Positions 41,354 through 55,400 of a stretch of DNA of 64,000 nucleotides are shown here, one piece after another; within the stretch, counting starts at the first letter, position 1; each line of letters opens with the position of its first letter. Made by a program: the position numbers and the translations under genes. The stretch is taken from contig RCSZ01000007.1 in assembly GCA_014898425.1 (NCBI GenBank), positions 1,612,001 through 1,676,000 on the forward strand. The letters run 5' to 3'. The notes under the pieces were generated by a model. The model saw only the letters and a program-made list of their open reading frames with translations, was not told where the DNA came from and made no database searches. The stretch is from Botryotinia globosa (lineage: Eukaryota > Ascomycota > Leotiomycetes > Helotiales > Sclerotiniaceae).

Positions 41354-42400
41354 TCAATTTCCCGTCCCGCTCACAAAATTCACAAATGCCTTCTGACCCT
41401 CTTCGATGATAATCGCTGGGTCCTGGAATTGTTTCACGCCCGCAAAGTTTGGAGCTTGAGCATTCACCGGTAGAATCTGGGTGACATTTGATACTGATGG
41501 GGTTGCATTTGGATCATAAGTCTCAAATGAAGGGAAAGCCGACATTCCAGTGCCTCGAGGCAAAGATGCTGTTCCTGTCGAAGATGCAACATTGACACCA
41601 TTGATGGTCATTCGTTGATCTTGCTGAACCATAACAAATTGTGTATCCTGGGCTTCGTTATTTGCTTGGATTTGATGTGTCATATATCGAACATTTTTGT
41701 TTGATCTATCCCGAGCATCGACAATTTGTGTGACAACAATGATGATAATGTTCTGGGGATCATATTAATTTCTGTAATTTTGGCTTCCGCTTGAAAGGAA
41801 GGAAATACCTGTTGCGCGTTCAAGTTCTTGAAGTGATTTCTCCTAATGTTGTCCCTAGCGATTTTTGTTCGATCGATGATGATAAGTCGCTCTTGAACAA
41901 GCTTGGTAAGTTGAATCTCGCGATTTCGTGAGATTTCCGTCAACTGCTCTTCTTCTGTCTTTGTGATAATGATCACATTGTTTGAATTCGCCTTCGATTG
42001 CTGTCTCGAGTCCCTAGGAGCATAGACCAAGCCACTTGCAATATTCTTATCAGTCTCCGGGACTGGGTGAGGATATGGGCCTGAGTTATGTTATTAAATG
42101 GGATGCCATCAGCGTATTCCAAAGTCTCCAGTGTTGATCAAACAATTGAACATCGTTTTATCCCTGAATTCAATCAAAAGATTCATCTCCTCCAAAATGA
42201 TTAGACCGCTTCAAATGTCCACCTTATTTTGAACATTGATCTTCTTGCAGATGTTGACTCGCTTCCAAACATTGACAAGCCAAATATGATCATCTAGTCC
42301 GGAGTACTCAGAACCTAGATGAAAGCATAGACTGGTACTCACTTGCGATGGTTAAGGCAGCTAGGCTCAAGATCAACGATGTCACCTGAGTGAAACGCAT
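41354..42400 (-). CDS. Putative small secreted protein
   Basis: Three exons: 42400..42343, 42080..41809 and 41752..41354, total 729 nt, 242 residues; splice sites GTGAGT/CTCAG and GTATTT/CCCAG, phases 1 and 2 mod 3 consistent. The first exon encodes the signal peptide (MRFTQVTSLILSLAALTIA), a common exon arrangement in secreted fungal proteins. The body has a charged helical segment (EEEQLTEISRNREIQLTKLV), a beta-like NIIIIVVTQIVDAR, and a Thr/Ser/Asn-rich tail. No cysteine is apparent in the mature part, which is unusual for extracellular proteins. No family recognised. The first intron is long (262 bp). Confidence 0.7.
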
Positions 42401-44146
42401 GATTTGTATTATTAAGAAAGAATGTGATTAAAGATTGATATTACTTAAAAGGTAAGGCAGCCGCTGGGGCGCTCAACGAAGGAATGATAAAAGTACGTGG
42501 GAGGAGAATGAGCACTGATGAATGAGCAACAAAGTTTGCGATGTGTACAGGACTTGCTGTCATGGTGGGAGAGTCAGCGACTATTATACTACAATTCTCC
42601 CTTTCGTGATAAACAACATTCAGAGCGGAACAGCATATCCCCAGGACTTTGCCAGACTGAATCGGATACGTCGAGGCTTATTGCACTCCTTGGGACGCCG
42701 GACTTCTCTGATAATCTTGATGTGATCAAAAATGCCTTGACCAAATTTTGTGATACTCATCGAACGGATGTGAATACATCCGGAAGGCTCCCAGTGAGCG
42801 AAGACAGAGCCAAGAGCATTTGACAGCCAAACCCACATACTGATACCATGTTGAAAACATGAGATGATAGAAGCGTTCATCGAAAGAATTTTTTGGGGCA
42901 TGATTGGATCAATCGAAAAAAATCCCGTGAGTATCGACGTCCTGACGTAGTCAAATTAACAAGGGATGCTTGGACCCCCTAGTCGTTGTGAGGTCAGACA
43001 AAACGATGCTTGTTTGATCACAGTATAAATGTAAGATATAGTTTTATAAGCATAAAAAGTGCTATGCATAATGCAATATGATAAGAAATTTAAGTTTGGG
43101 ATTTTGAGGGTATATTCCAAATAGATTAGACGAAAAACAAATGCGCTGTCAACAAGTCATTTAGAAATGTACAGGCACAACTCATGAACGTAACCTATTG
43201 CACTGGCCAGTGGAATATCAAAGATAGAGAACACTTGCTCGATCATGATCTTACAACAACATCTTAAGAGGACTACGCACCAGGAAATATACACCTGTAT
43301 TTGTGAATGATGACCGTTGGAACCTGCTTGATATAATGCTATGAAGCACCCCCGAATTCAGGAATACCACGGATTGTATTTCTTCAACTGCGAAGATGAA
43401 CGATTGCGTCGCAACTCGGACTGACGAGTAATTAAGAGAGACATACACAGAGAGCGATTCGTAGACTCTCAAGAATCTCGTCAGTCCAAAATCACCCGCC
43501 TTGTGTAAAGAATTCCACCAAGCTTTGTCTTTCTAACTCTTCAACTCACTGTAGTCTCATCCATCTCCTTTCAAATGTATGATAGCAAATATTACTTCAA
43601 AAAATCTAGGTTCCCTGGCAACTTTCGTCGATGAGAGGGAGAAGGATGAAAGCTGGCGATAGCTGCAGAAGATTTGTCAAAAAATCAGTTCCTGGCAAGG
43701 TGCGATGAGCTCCCGGTGAGCCTTTTTGTGAAAAGCATAATGTTCCAACTCGAACACAATTATATTCACAACGGGATGGTAGAAAGACAGATGTATTCCT
43801 GAAAGTCATCCAAAATCAACTTGACACAAGTATAACATACATTACCAGCCTTTGATGATAATTTTTCATCCATCTCCCTTATCGACAACAAAAGTTTTGG
43901 CCTCCTCCAATAATGTGCTATCGATAGTCCTAAAATGCTTTCGTGCATCAAGCCTAGCACACACACGTGATAAGTTCTCGGAGCTTTGACCTTTTCGCCT
44001 AAAAAAAATCCCAAAATTTCACCTCCAGAATTTTTACTGCATCCAATTGACCCGTCGCCCAAGAATCTCGAATCGTCCGACAAGTATTTTTTCGGCCTCA
44101 ATTACACTTTTTTCTGCACTTTCAATTCCTAAACTTTAAAGCAGAA
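42401..44146. other. Divergent intergenic region upstream of NOP1
   Basis: 1.75 kb between divergent starts; should contain promoters for both. A plus-strand 101-codon frame at 42518-42823 and overlapping antisense frames are present, none with a family signature. Otherwise nothing seen. Confidence 0.55.
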
Positions 44147-45324
44147 ATGGCATACACACCAAGAGGAGGTGCTCGTGGCGGCGACCGTGGAGGACGTGGA
44201 GGTTTCGGCGGGGGAAGAGGTGGTGATCGTGGTGGTCGCGGAGGCTTTGGAGGAAGAGGTGGTGGAAGAGGTTCGTATTTTTATATTTTCAATGCGATTG
44301 GAATCTCAATAGCTCAATGCGCATGCGCCAATATTTTGATTGAATTCCGCTGACTCTGTAAAAAGGTGGTGGAGACCGTGGAGGACGTGGAGGTGGTCGT
44401 GGTGGTGGAAGAGGAGCTCCCCGTGGAGGACGTGGTGCTCCAAGAGGCCGTGGAGGTGCTGGTGCCAGAGGAGGTGCTAAGACCATTGTCGTAAGTATTT
44501 TCAGTTGAATTGAACTTCAATTGAGTTCTAACATTTTTTTTCAGGAGCCCCATCGTCATGAGGGAATCTTCGTCGCTCGTGGCAAGGAAGATATGTTGGT
44601 CACCAAGAACCTTAGCCCAGGTGAATCTGTATATGGCGAGAAGCGCATCAGTGTCGAGGGCGCCGGCCCAGCCAACGAAGATGGTACTCCAAGCACCACC
44701 AAGACCGAATACCGTGTCTGGAATCCTTTCAGAAGTAAGATTGCAGCAGGTGTTCTCGGTGGTATGGATGAGATTTTCATCAAGCCCGGTGCTAAGGTTC
44801 TTTACCTTGGTTCCGCATCTGGAACTTCAGTTTCCCACGTTGCCGATATCGTTGGACCCACAGGAACTGTTTTCGCCGTCGAATTCTCTCACAGATCTGG
44901 CCGTGATCTTATCAACATGGCTACCCACCGCACAAACGTCATCCCAATCATTGAGGACGCTCGTCACCCACTTAAGTACAGAATGTTGGTCTCTATGGTC
45001 GATGTTATCTTCGCCGATGTTGCACAACCTGATCAAGCCCGTATTGTTGGATTGAACGCACATTTGTTCTTGAAGGTTGGTGGTGGTATTTTGGTTTCCA
45101 TCAAGGCATCTTGTATCGACTCCACAGCCGCACCAGAAGCTGTTTTCGCTAGAGAAGTCCAAAAATTGAGAGAGGAGAGAATTAAGCCTTTGGAGCAATT
45201 GACTCTAGGTAAGCTTTTCCCCATGTCAACCAACTTGTTTTTCCACAACTAACCATGATCTACTACAGAACCTTTCGAGAGAGATCATTGTATGGTTTCT
45301 GGACGTTACGTCCGATCCTTGTAA
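44147..45324 (+). CDS. nop1: Fibrillarin, box C/D snoRNP 2'-O-methyltransferase
   Basis: Four exons: 44147..44270, 44366..44490, 44545..45208 and 45269..45324, total 969 nt, 322 residues, the normal length. Residues 1-80 are the Gly/Arg-rich (GAR) domain built of RGG units. The methyltransferase domain follows: [20 protein letters not shown], the SAM-binding [20 protein letters not shown], and [12 protein letters not shown], ending [11 protein letters not shown]. Fibrillarin methylates ribose in pre-rRNA guided by box C/D snoRNAs in the nucleolus and also methylates a histone glutamine. Splice donors are GTTCGT, GTAAGT and GTAAGC with phases 1, 0 and 1. The first intron splits the GAR domain, as in other filamentous ascomycetes I know of. 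Convergent with the dynactin gene. Confidence 0.97.
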
Positions 45325-46063
45325 ACCTCATCTATTTCCTCATCTCTTTACCACCATACTACCCGCGCATCAAGTCGCCCTTCAGCATAAACTCAATTGA
45401 AGTTTACTTCGAAGAAATTCGAATGACTCTGAATACACGCTTCTTTGGCATGCCTCATCACAAATTACTACGGATTCTCTCTTGTCAGGTTATGGAAGGT
45501 TGTCGTTTTTCTCGTTTTAGTACTTTTTTCTATTAGGTGTACATTCAGGTCCTGGCGTACAGGTCTTCATTATTCATCGCATTACTCAGTAGCTTGTTAG
45601 AGAATGAGAATAAGAGGAGAAAATAAGAAAGTAAAATTGCCCAAGAATTTTAGTCTCGTTTATGAGTTCAATTTATATCATGTTCGAATCTAGAGTGTGG
45701 TATCGTATTTCTTCTAATTCTATTTTGTTCGCTAGATCAGGATGGAATGGCGATTGGGTATAAATTTCCATCACTCAAAACCAACGGGCTTCCACCTCCT
45801 TGTTGCTCACTTCATATCCACGCGCTGGCTTGCACTCTCTTCCAAGGTATCATATTCCTCATACCAGTAGTACTCGCAGTATTCGGACTCAGTCGTTGGC
45901 CAGGATTTTAAGAAATGCGGTCATTGGGCCCATTCTTGCTAAACCCGACGACGAAGCTTTAATGCCTAGAACTTCCTGTCACTTTGGCGTCTAGGTACTT
46001 GATACTAGACTGATATTCTCAAGCGCGAAGTCTTCCTACCCGCTAACTATCACTCTCAATTTT
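45325..46063. other. Convergent 3' intergenic region
   Basis: 739 bp between the stops of NOP1 and the dynactin gene. No gene seen; short frames at 45255-45536 are intron and 3' flank read-through of NOP1. Confidence 0.6.
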
Positions 46064-47906
46064 TCATTTACCGATCCTCCCCACGCCCACCACACACCAA
46101 TAAGCCAGCTCCCTTTTTTCCCTTCCATCCCTATCCCCCAATCCCCCCAATTTCCCAGCCCCATCTCCATCACCAGCCGCATCCGCCTCCCATTCCACTC
46201 TCACGAAAACCGCGATTTCGCACACGTCGGCGTCTTCTTCCACTCTTTCCTTTTGCACTTCTTCTTCTAATCTCCTCTGTTGCTCTAGTCCGGGTAATTT
46301 CGCCTTAAGTTTTCCGGGTGTGACTTCGACGACTACGCTTGTCCAATTGCGACCTTTGTCCCAGGGTTTTCCATGCGCTTCGTTGCTGAGATCAATGCTC
46401 GCCATGCTGCCGTGGGTAGCGGTTGAATGTTTCCGATCATGAGCGGAGGACGAGGAATCTTGTAGGGCTTCGTCCCACATATCTGTGTTGGCGCCGACTT
46501 CAAATTGGGGACAAAGAAGGATGACTTTGGAGGCATGCCGGTCGGTCGTGAGACCTTTCGTTGCGAGAGATATTTTAACGGGTTCAAACAGGGGGTTTTT
46601 GAAAGTTAGGAGGAATTGAGTTGGCCTGAGGGGGGTGAGAGTTATTTGGGCGGGAGTCGGACTGGGAACGGGTTGAAGGGGGGAGAGGCTGATAGATGGT
46701 ATGTAGGAGAGAGCGACGAGGCGAATGCGGAAACGTGTGGTTGGGACTTTGGATTCAGGTTTGGACAGAATATGACGACAGGTACGGCAACGTTTAGAAC
46801 GTTTGGTGCGGAGGAGGCAAGCGATTGGGCGAAGAGAGTCGAGGAATCGGGTTGAAGGTGATGTCTGATTTATTCTTTGCTCGGTTGCAATTGTACCTTC
46901 CCAGCCGTCTTTGAGAAGTTGTGAAACGGCCAAAGACTCGGCTTCGGGATCGTAGACCTGAAGTCCTTCGGTTGAATCACACGCTTCTCGCATGCTTGCA
47001 TTTTTCGATTTCGCTTTTCGGTCGCCAAAACTTCCACCTGTGTAAAGACCCATTATTCGAGTTAATGCTCCGGGGGATCCATATCCATAATCATTGGAAA
47101 ATCCTAGCGCACTGCTTGGATTTGAATCTGCCAATTGGCCCTGGTAAAATGATTTTAGGTTCGCATATTGACTTTCTATATCGAGTTTCTCGTTTGGGTC
47201 TACATGTTTTTCTATGACCTCATCCGCCTCTTCCAGGATCGTTTCTGTAGCCAAAGATGACCGCCTTTCATCTCTATCTCGACGGCGTTCTTTTGCACTT
47301 ATCAGTGGATCACCACCGTTCTTTATCTTGGATAACTGTGAGTATACGGAGTTTGGTTTCTCGAATCGTATGCCAATTTCGGTCGAACTCCACATACAGT
47401 ATGCACAATGAAGAATATAGGGTGCTGTCGGAGATGGCGAAACATTGGGTGTTTCTGGAGTTGGCGCCTCACTGACCGAGAGAGGTGATATACATATTGG
47501 GCATTGAAAACAAGATCTTGTGCATCTAAGTGATGGGTAGTAGCACATTAGGATCTAGATCTTTCTCTCAGGGAGTTGACACCGAAACAATAAATCGTAA
47601 GGCCATGTTTACTAACCTGTTGCCTTCACTCTTCACTGTACTACTCGGTACCTCGAATAAACAGCTCGGGCAGTACCAAGTCACTATCTCGTCCAATACA
47701 CATCGCGAGCATCGAATTTGGTGACAATCCTCACAATATAGAAGATGTTCCAGTGGATATAAGCTATAGTTCGCGCGGGGAGCTCTTGGATCAAACGTGC
47801 GTTCTTCTTCGTGAGTTGGGGAATCCGGAGGTGTAGAAGAGTTTGCAGGAATGGAAGTATCAGAACAAGGACATTGAAAATAAGTGTAAGGCTTAAACGT
47901 CGACAT
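46064..47906 (-). CDS. dctn4: Dynactin p62 subunit (DCTN4-like)
   Basis: Two exons (47906..47617 and 47525..46064; GTTAGT/CTTAG, phase 2) give 583 residues. The N-terminal Cys-rich module is diagnostic: YFQCPCSD, LLYCEDCHQIRCSRC, WYCPSCLFEVPS, then RCTRSCFQCPICISPL and ILHCAYCMWSSTEIGIRFEK, forming several zinc-binding pairs. p62 belongs to the pointed-end complex of dynactin, the adaptor that lets cytoplasmic dynein move nuclei and cargo; the Neurospora equivalent is RO-2. The C-terminal half contains beta-sandwich-like stretches (ITLTPLRPTQFLLTFKNPLF). The very C-terminus carries a Gly/Asp-rich stretch (DAAGDGDGAGKLGGLGDRDG), probably a lineage-specific loop. Start chosen from the first ATG before the conserved YFQCPC. 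Confidence 0.92.
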
Positions 47907-48116
47907 GATTGAGTCTCAGTAATGGTATTTTCCAAGTATCAATGGGTGGGATTTTTGGAGAGGGGATGAATAATATTCGACAGGGGTATGCGGAATAACA
48001 GTAAGTCCGAGTAAAGCTTATTTTTGAGCTAAGCACCAATCAAGGAAAGCTTCAGTACACCAGCGCGACTACCAACTTTCTGCAGGTTGAGAAATAATCG
48101 TATGTACGGAGTAGTA

Positions 48117-48168
48117 TTATAATAATCATAATCATAATCATAATCATAATCATAATAATCATAATAAT
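48117..48168. repeat. AATCAT hexanucleotide microsatellite
   Basis: About eight units, imperfect at the 3' side (AATAATCAT). Confidence 0.9.
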
Positions 48169-48506
48169 GAAACAGCTTCCCTTATAATTCATTGCCGCCA
48201 TATCATTGTTTAATAATAATACGAGTAGACACTTTTCTGTCTGATTCTGACTAGGTAGGTAGTTACTTGGATCTACCCACCGAAATGTTGTTACCATTAC
48301 ACTTCATCACATGCACTCTCACGTGATTATGAAACTTTCTGCTGTCCGTACCTGCTTTTAGCGTTCGTATGTACAGTAAGTAATATGTATATGGCTACCT
48401 AGTCCACGGGTATCTAGTATCTAATAATAATCTTCTTCTTCAAGCGGGCGGCTGCTCAAGGCTCCATCTCCATTTTTGGTGGGCATCAATGGATGTTGGT
48501 CCATCC

Positions 48507-48547
48507 TTTCCTTTCCTATCCTTTCCTTTCCTTTCCTTTCCTTTCCT
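48507..48547. repeat. CTTTC pentanucleotide microsatellite
   Basis: About eight CTTTC units with one TATCC interruption. Confidence 0.85.
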
Positions 48548-49441
48548 GCCATTCCCATTTGTTTGTTTCTATCGAATCATCCGAGCAGAGTTTACCCAGA
48601 ACCTAACCTTGGAATGTCTTGATGAAACCTACCTAGGTTGGGCAAAGGAGAAAAAGCAAATATCATCTCAAACCACACCTGCTGGGGATTCCTCTTGATT
48701 GTATTCAGCTTGTGTATCGAAATGCATCAATCCCACCTCAACTCCCCATCCCACGGACGATAATAAAGGTTACGATGCCCTTGCACCGCCACTAATAATA
48801 AGGTTCTCCGAGGTCCCGTCGTCAACAAATCAAGCTCCAGCCATACAGTTCAAGATCCAAAGCGAAATAAACAATAACACAACCGTGCGGGAAAACGCAA
48901 CTAATGATAAACAAACTTTGGTCCCATAATGCAAACAATATCATTGTGAGATTAGGACAGAAAATCATTTAATCTTGATATTACCACTGTTCTCAACCTC
49001 AGACAGAATCTCGGATCTATGTCAATTGGCAAATTGACAATTGACAATTGACAATTGACATCGAAGAGCGATATCTCATCTTCGTCTTATCACTCGGGTT
49101 GCCCTATCAACTGACAGCACATTTCAGCGCCCAATTGCCTGGGGGAAGTTCTCACAAAGTCACATTCTGCCATTCCTCGTGGGTCAATGAACATTGGCGC
49201 AAATCAATAATTTTACAGCGGCCTTCATGTGCACCAGCAAAAGGACTTGTTTCGATGTTTTGCTATAATATACGACTGCCATTTGAGTCGCCGCATGTTA
49301 GAGTCGGGAATTGGTCTTAATCAAGGTGCGCATCTAACGTTTTTTTTCGAAGTTGAATATTGTTTACAAACCCAACTTTGCGCAACATATTATGTTATCT
49401 ATGCTACGAAGAGCTACTGACGCTATGGAAATTATCAGACC

Positions 49442-52400
49442 ATGCCTTCCCCCGAACCCGAAAAAGATGAGACAGCTCCGGCCCAACCCAAGTCTCCAGC
49501 TGCCCCGCAGAAGACATCACCCGCCAGGAGCACTCCCAATGGTACAGCTATACGAAAGCCGGGTGTCAAGCCGCGGACTCCTGCCAATGCGCCCATACAG
49601 AAGCGACCACCATCCAAGAAATCGGAGCCGACATTGCTTACTGATTTTCTGCTGGGCAGACCATCAGCAAGTCGCCAAAGACGAAGAAGTCTTGACGCAG
49701 TCAAAGCGGAGATGCGGGAGAGCACTGTGAATAGAATTCAAAAGCCAGGAGGAGTACACGATCGGGTTAAGCAATGGCAAAAAGCTAGTGCAGCAGCTGC
49801 CATTGAAGAAGTCGATGATCCAGAGTCGGAACTGGATGAGATAATAGTGGAGGTGGAGGAAGAGAGTGTGGTTGGGCCCAGTGTTGTCACGGAGGATAAC
49901 AGGCTTCATGTCAAAAATCAAAATACTCGACCTGGACGGCGGAAAAATAGAGACCCTGAAGATTGGGCCGCAGAAGTGAGGAGCAAAAGTGCTCCTCGAA
50001 AAAGAGTTATAAGCGATGATCATTGGGTGATGAATAAGACCAAGGCCTCTCCAAAGAAGAAGGATATCAAGGTCACAATGCGAGCCATACCTAAAGACTT
50101 TCTCCAACAGACGGCTGCTAATCCCAAGTTGGAAAGTAAAATCGCTGATTGGGTCAAGCGTACGGAGGCTGAGGCGGGAGGACATGGAGTGGCCCAACCT
50201 ACTTCACGAGCAAGCAAGACCCCACAGCAAAACACCCGTGGGGAAAACAAGGGCAAAATGAGGGCCAAGTCTTTAGGAGAAATTATAGTTGAAATAGAGG
50301 AGGAGGAGGAGGAGGAGGGACCGACCCGGAAACCCTCAAAAAACAGAATGAAAGTTGAGTCAAGGAGTACCCCAAGCTCGCGAAAGAATTCGAACAATGG
50401 ATCCAAGGAAAGCCTTGTGAGTTCGTCGAAAGGAAAACACACCCCTAAATCGGAACCATCTCGAACTCCAGAGAATGATGGCATTCGAGTCAAGACGTGC
50501 GGACCGAACGGTCGGTGGGAAGATGGCATCAGAGTAAAGCCTGTTCAAGCGAGATGGAGGGCTCCCGAGGCTAAGAGACAGAGTTTCGGAGGCAACCCTT
50601 TTCTCGATGGTATCAGCCTGAAACCGACACCTGTTCATAAGGACGGCAAGCAAACACCTCTGAAACCAGAGACCTCGGATGAGCATTCTCATAAGCGTAA
50701 GTCATCAGAGAAGCATATGAAGCCACTGAAGGAGACTGAAAGGAAAGATATGAAAGATCACTCCGATAACGACTTGGACGACACAAATGTAGAAACTTCC
50801 AATCGTCATTCTCCAAGCCCCCGGAAACAAAGAAGGAAATCCCGTTCACCATCTCCATCGGTTGATGGGATTCCCTTTGGCGACTCTGCTTTCAGTACCT
50901 TGGATTTACCTATTGGTGCCGAGGCGGGGAACACTGGAAATAAACCTAAGCCCCAAAGAAATCCTAGTCATCTAGTGCCCAAAGTTCTCAAGCGCGTCTA
51001 CAATGAAGGGAAAAAGATTATGCATGATACGCATGATGCCCCTGAAATGCCTCCAAGAGGTGGTGTAAATCGGCCTCCAACAATTGAGTCTTGGCTCAAT
51101 AGCACTCCAGATCCTTTCCTTGATGTACCAAGTCCTGTTTCGACTCCCGCATTAACAGAAGTATCGACAGAGATAGATGAAAGTGAGAGACATACCCCCA
51201 AGCCCGACCAAGACCAGAAACAAGCACTCGAAGAAGAGCGCAGAGGAACTGGGAGTAGACAGAAGCGCGTTCGGAAAGCTTCAGATACCAGCTTCAGAAG
51301 TTACAACGATAAATCTCCTCTGGGGCGTGTTCTGGATGATCCAATCGAGTTCAAGAAGCCCCCAACTCCACCTGCAGCTGGTCTTCGACGCAGTCCAGCT
51401 TTACGTGCTGCTTCTCCTCCCGTGATCAAGGCAGCTAAGAAATCGCCCTTCAAAGATGCTTTACTAGATGCTTTCCGAGGCGAGTCTACATTTGAGGGTA
51501 TCCTAGGCACAGAAGATGATGAAGACCACGAGAAAGAAACCCAGGATGTAGATGATATCAAGAATTCTGGTCGTAGTTTACAAACACCTGAAAATACCAA
51601 TTCTCAGCGTAGCCGCTCTTCTGGTACTCACCTTCAAGTACCAGACGGACACCGAGACATTTCCGACAGACCGAGGCGGAAGAGAAGAGGTGGAAGCTCT
51701 GGCAACCATCATTTATCAAAAATTGCATCCGTGGAAACCTTCAGCACTCTTTCGTCCGTAGACACTTCATCTAACCTCACTAAAACTACTCTCACTCAAG
51801 CCACTACCGAGACCGGGCGGTCTGATTCCAACGTCTCACGCAGGAGGAGTAATAGATCGGGACTTAAAAGACGACTTACAAAGCACTCTGATTTGGTGTC
51901 TATGTTGTCTCTACCCGATGCCCCACCAGCTGGTCGTACAAAAAGTATTAGATCAGCTCGAAGTGTGCGTACGGCTCGAAGCAGCCTAGAGACTGCTACC
52001 GAGATGGATCTGATGCGGGAATTGGCGGGCGATGAGGCTAAGTATATGAGAGAATTGAAGACTCTGGTTGATGGCGTGATACCAGTTCTCTTAACATGCG
52101 TTCTGTCTAAATCAGACTCTGCAATCGCCGCTGGCCTCTTCAATCCCGACTCTACAGACATGAACGAAACATTTCTTACCAAACCAATTGTCGATATGGG
52201 TGTTGCTCTCGAGCGTTTAAAGAGTCTGCATAGGCGCATACCACTCCAAGATCCAGACGCCCTTATAGTCTGGCTCCAGAGAGCCCATCGAACTTACCAA
52301 GACTACACTCGTGCGTGGAGATTAGGCTTCCAGGACGTTGTTGTTAATTTAGCACCAGCTTCGCGCAAATCGTCTGCAGAAGAAATAGAATCACCTCTTG

Positions 52401-55400
52401 ACAGTGTCCCGCGCAATGCCGATGGAGATATTGTGAACTCAAATGGAGAACGTGTTGATGTCGCCTTCTTGCTCAAGAGGCCACTTGTCAGGATAAAATA
52501 TCTTGCAAAACTAACAAAGGTGCGTACTTTGGTCTTTTTATCACCTCTATTCCGCAAATTATCCGTTGCCTAGGTTCTAACTTATCATAGGGTCTTGATA
52601 AACTCAACCATTCTGAACTCTCAGGTAAAGCGTTGAAAATATTTGAGGATTTGCAAGAAATGGCTCGTCGTCGCGTTAAAGAAGAACACGCTAGACTCGA
52701 AGATCTATATGCAAATAATACTGATGCGACTCGAGCCCGCAATCCGCAAACGCTTGCTCCAGTTGAAGATGCTCATATTGACCGTACTAGACAAGTCTCG
52801 GCTAAAGATTTCTTTGATCTCGACTTTCCTCATTCTAACGGCCAACGAATTGAGTGCCGTGTAGAATTGATACTCCGGGATAATCTTTCAGACGAAATTG
52901 ACCCTGGAGATGTTCTGATCTGTGCATCAGAAATCACACCAGAAGCTACACATCGTTACTTGCTATTTCCACCAATCGATAGAGATTTTATATCCGCTTG
53001 CGCTGGTGAGAAGCCTGATGAGCTAATAATCATGATTCGTGGGATGCAAAGACCTATAGAATGGCGAGAGAGTTTTTTTCTGAAGGGTGCTGAGCCCGAG
53101 ACTGCTGCCGAGTGGATAGAAATGCTAGGATCTATCCCAATGCCCCAACCAGTTTTGAGCTCGATACCAGATAACGCAGATACAATATCAATGATGTCTA
53201 TGGATCCGTCAGAAATAAGCGAGGCCGGAGATCCTGATGATAACGAGCTGCCAATTGGTGCTCGTCGAAGAAGAAGAAAGCACCGCTCAAAAGAAAGACC
53301 GCGGTCTTCAACCTTCTCTACTATGTCGTCTGTAGAAATTCCAGCCCCCCTAAAGATAGACCGAAAAGAAACATCATCCCCGCCACGGAGACATCGAGAT
53401 GTTTCTCATGACGAAAGTACTGGTCAACCATCTAGAAGACATTCCAAATCTTCGAGGTACCATTCTCACACTCGTACTCGATCCACGCCAAGTTCACCTC
53501 TGTCAAGCCAACTTGTTCTTAACGATTCGGATGAAGAAAGCAGAGATAATGATGATTTTGAGGAATTTGAGAGTCGTGCATCTACACCAGGCAGAACATC
53601 TCGCCGACCCCTCACACCCTCTGAAGAATTACCCTACATACCTAAAGTTCGCAAAACAAGCTCTGCTGCCTCAATCGATAGCGAGTCCACCACAAAAGAT
53701 TACATTCGCCGCACCTCGTATGATCCAGTAGATCCAGACGATACATCTGAACGCTCTCGTAGCCCTGATTTTGCAGACGAAGATAGTGCTCCACCACCAC
53801 CGCCAGCTCATCGTTCAATGTCTCCTAGTGGTCTCAAACAACCAATAATCATTGAACCCCCAGCGCCAAGATCAAGGTCTCGACGTACTTCCTCTCCACT
53901 TAAGCATGAATACCGACCTTCTGATATATCCGATATATCGGAGAGGTCTGAGAGATCTGAGATTTCTGTTTCCGAGGTTTCTGAAATTTCATATTCATCA
54001 TCTGAAGAATCCGACACGGAACAAGAAGAGTCATCATCTAGTTCCGATGAAGATGAACTAGATGAGCTCGACGAACTTGAAGCTGCTGATCTTCCCGAAG
54101 CCGAACCTGCTCCAACCATATATGGCAGACGTGCTATTTCACCTACAACCTCTCTTTACAGTCTGCCCAACGTTACTTTGCCACCTGTGAATTCCACGCC
54201 TCGAATTCCAATCGTACCAAAGGTCGATAATTCAGACATTAGAAGACATGTTGCTACAGTTACCACCTGGAACAATGCTAAGGGTCGTTGGGACGATGTT
54301 CATTCGAAATCTTGTTCCATTATCATTCGTCCAGGATTAATCGAAGTACATGAAATGTCCTCCAGGCATTCCTCCCCTGCAGTTCTTTCAACCATTCAAG
54401 AGTCCGTTGTAGAAGGTTTGGAAGATAAAAGCTCGAACGAGGACAAGCGACCATTACTTGGTCAAGTACTTACACCTGTTGTTACACTCAGGCAAAGTAA
54501 TTCACTCGATATTGAAATTCATTCTCCTCCAACCAGTGATTCTCGAGTTAAATGCAGCCCTACCATCCGATACCACAGTCTACATAACCGTGCATGCGTT
54601 GATCTGTACAACTCAATTCACCAGGCTCGCATGAACAACCCAACATATAAGAAGCTAGAAGAAGAACGTCTACTCAATTCATATGGTGGCGCAACTTACG
54701 AAACTGCGGTTGCCAGCAAAAAACGAAGCTTCTTGAGCTTTGGACGAAAGAAGAGCTATCGTGCATCAACACGCGCACCATCCGTTGTCAACTCTGAGCA
54801 AAGTAGCTCTCCGTCTATTTCCCGTCTTTCCGAATCCTTCAAGAGATTAACAGGAAGTTCCTTTTTTAATATTGCAAAGTCTTCCATCGAATCAGGACGT
54901 GGATCTAGTCCATCAAGTCTATACACTAGTTCCTCCGGTCTTGCTCCCCCTCAGACACCCCATCCTGCAAGTTTGGCAGGTACTTCGACATCATATGGTG
55001 GTCTTAATCTTACCTCTGAGAATATTAAAATCCGCTTGTATTACCTAGAAACAAGATCCAAGTGGCAAGATTGCGGGAATGCAAGATTAACTGTTACAGC
55101 ACCACCACCTGGTATGCGTCAAGCTTGTGCTGTAGATCAGGGTATTGAACGCCGTATTCTCGTTACTAGAAAACCTATGAAAGCTGAGGACCCAGATGAA
55201 AAGGTGGAGGTGCTGTTAGATGTTGTGCTAGGTGCAAATTGCTTTAGCATGATTGGCAATAAGGGAGTCACATGTAATGTGTGGGAGGATGTTGTGGGAC
55301 CTAATGGCGAGGTAGGAATGGTAGGACCTATAGGAAGAGTGAGTGGAAGGACGAGGAAGTGGTGTCTGCAGGCGGGAAGTGTACCCGAGGCAAGCTGGAT

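Larger units (their letters stand above)
47907..49441. other. Divergent intergenic region with microsatellites
   Basis: Promoter region for two divergent genes. It contains an AATCAT array (48117-48168), a CTTTC array (48507-48547) and a direct repeat of CAATTGA near 49025-49060. Plus-strand frames at 48489-49420 have no signature. No gene called. Confidence 0.55.

Noticed and set aside
42518..42823. 101-codon plus-strand ORF
   Set aside because: Overlapping open frames on both strands and no recognisable motif; left uncalled in the divergent promoter region.
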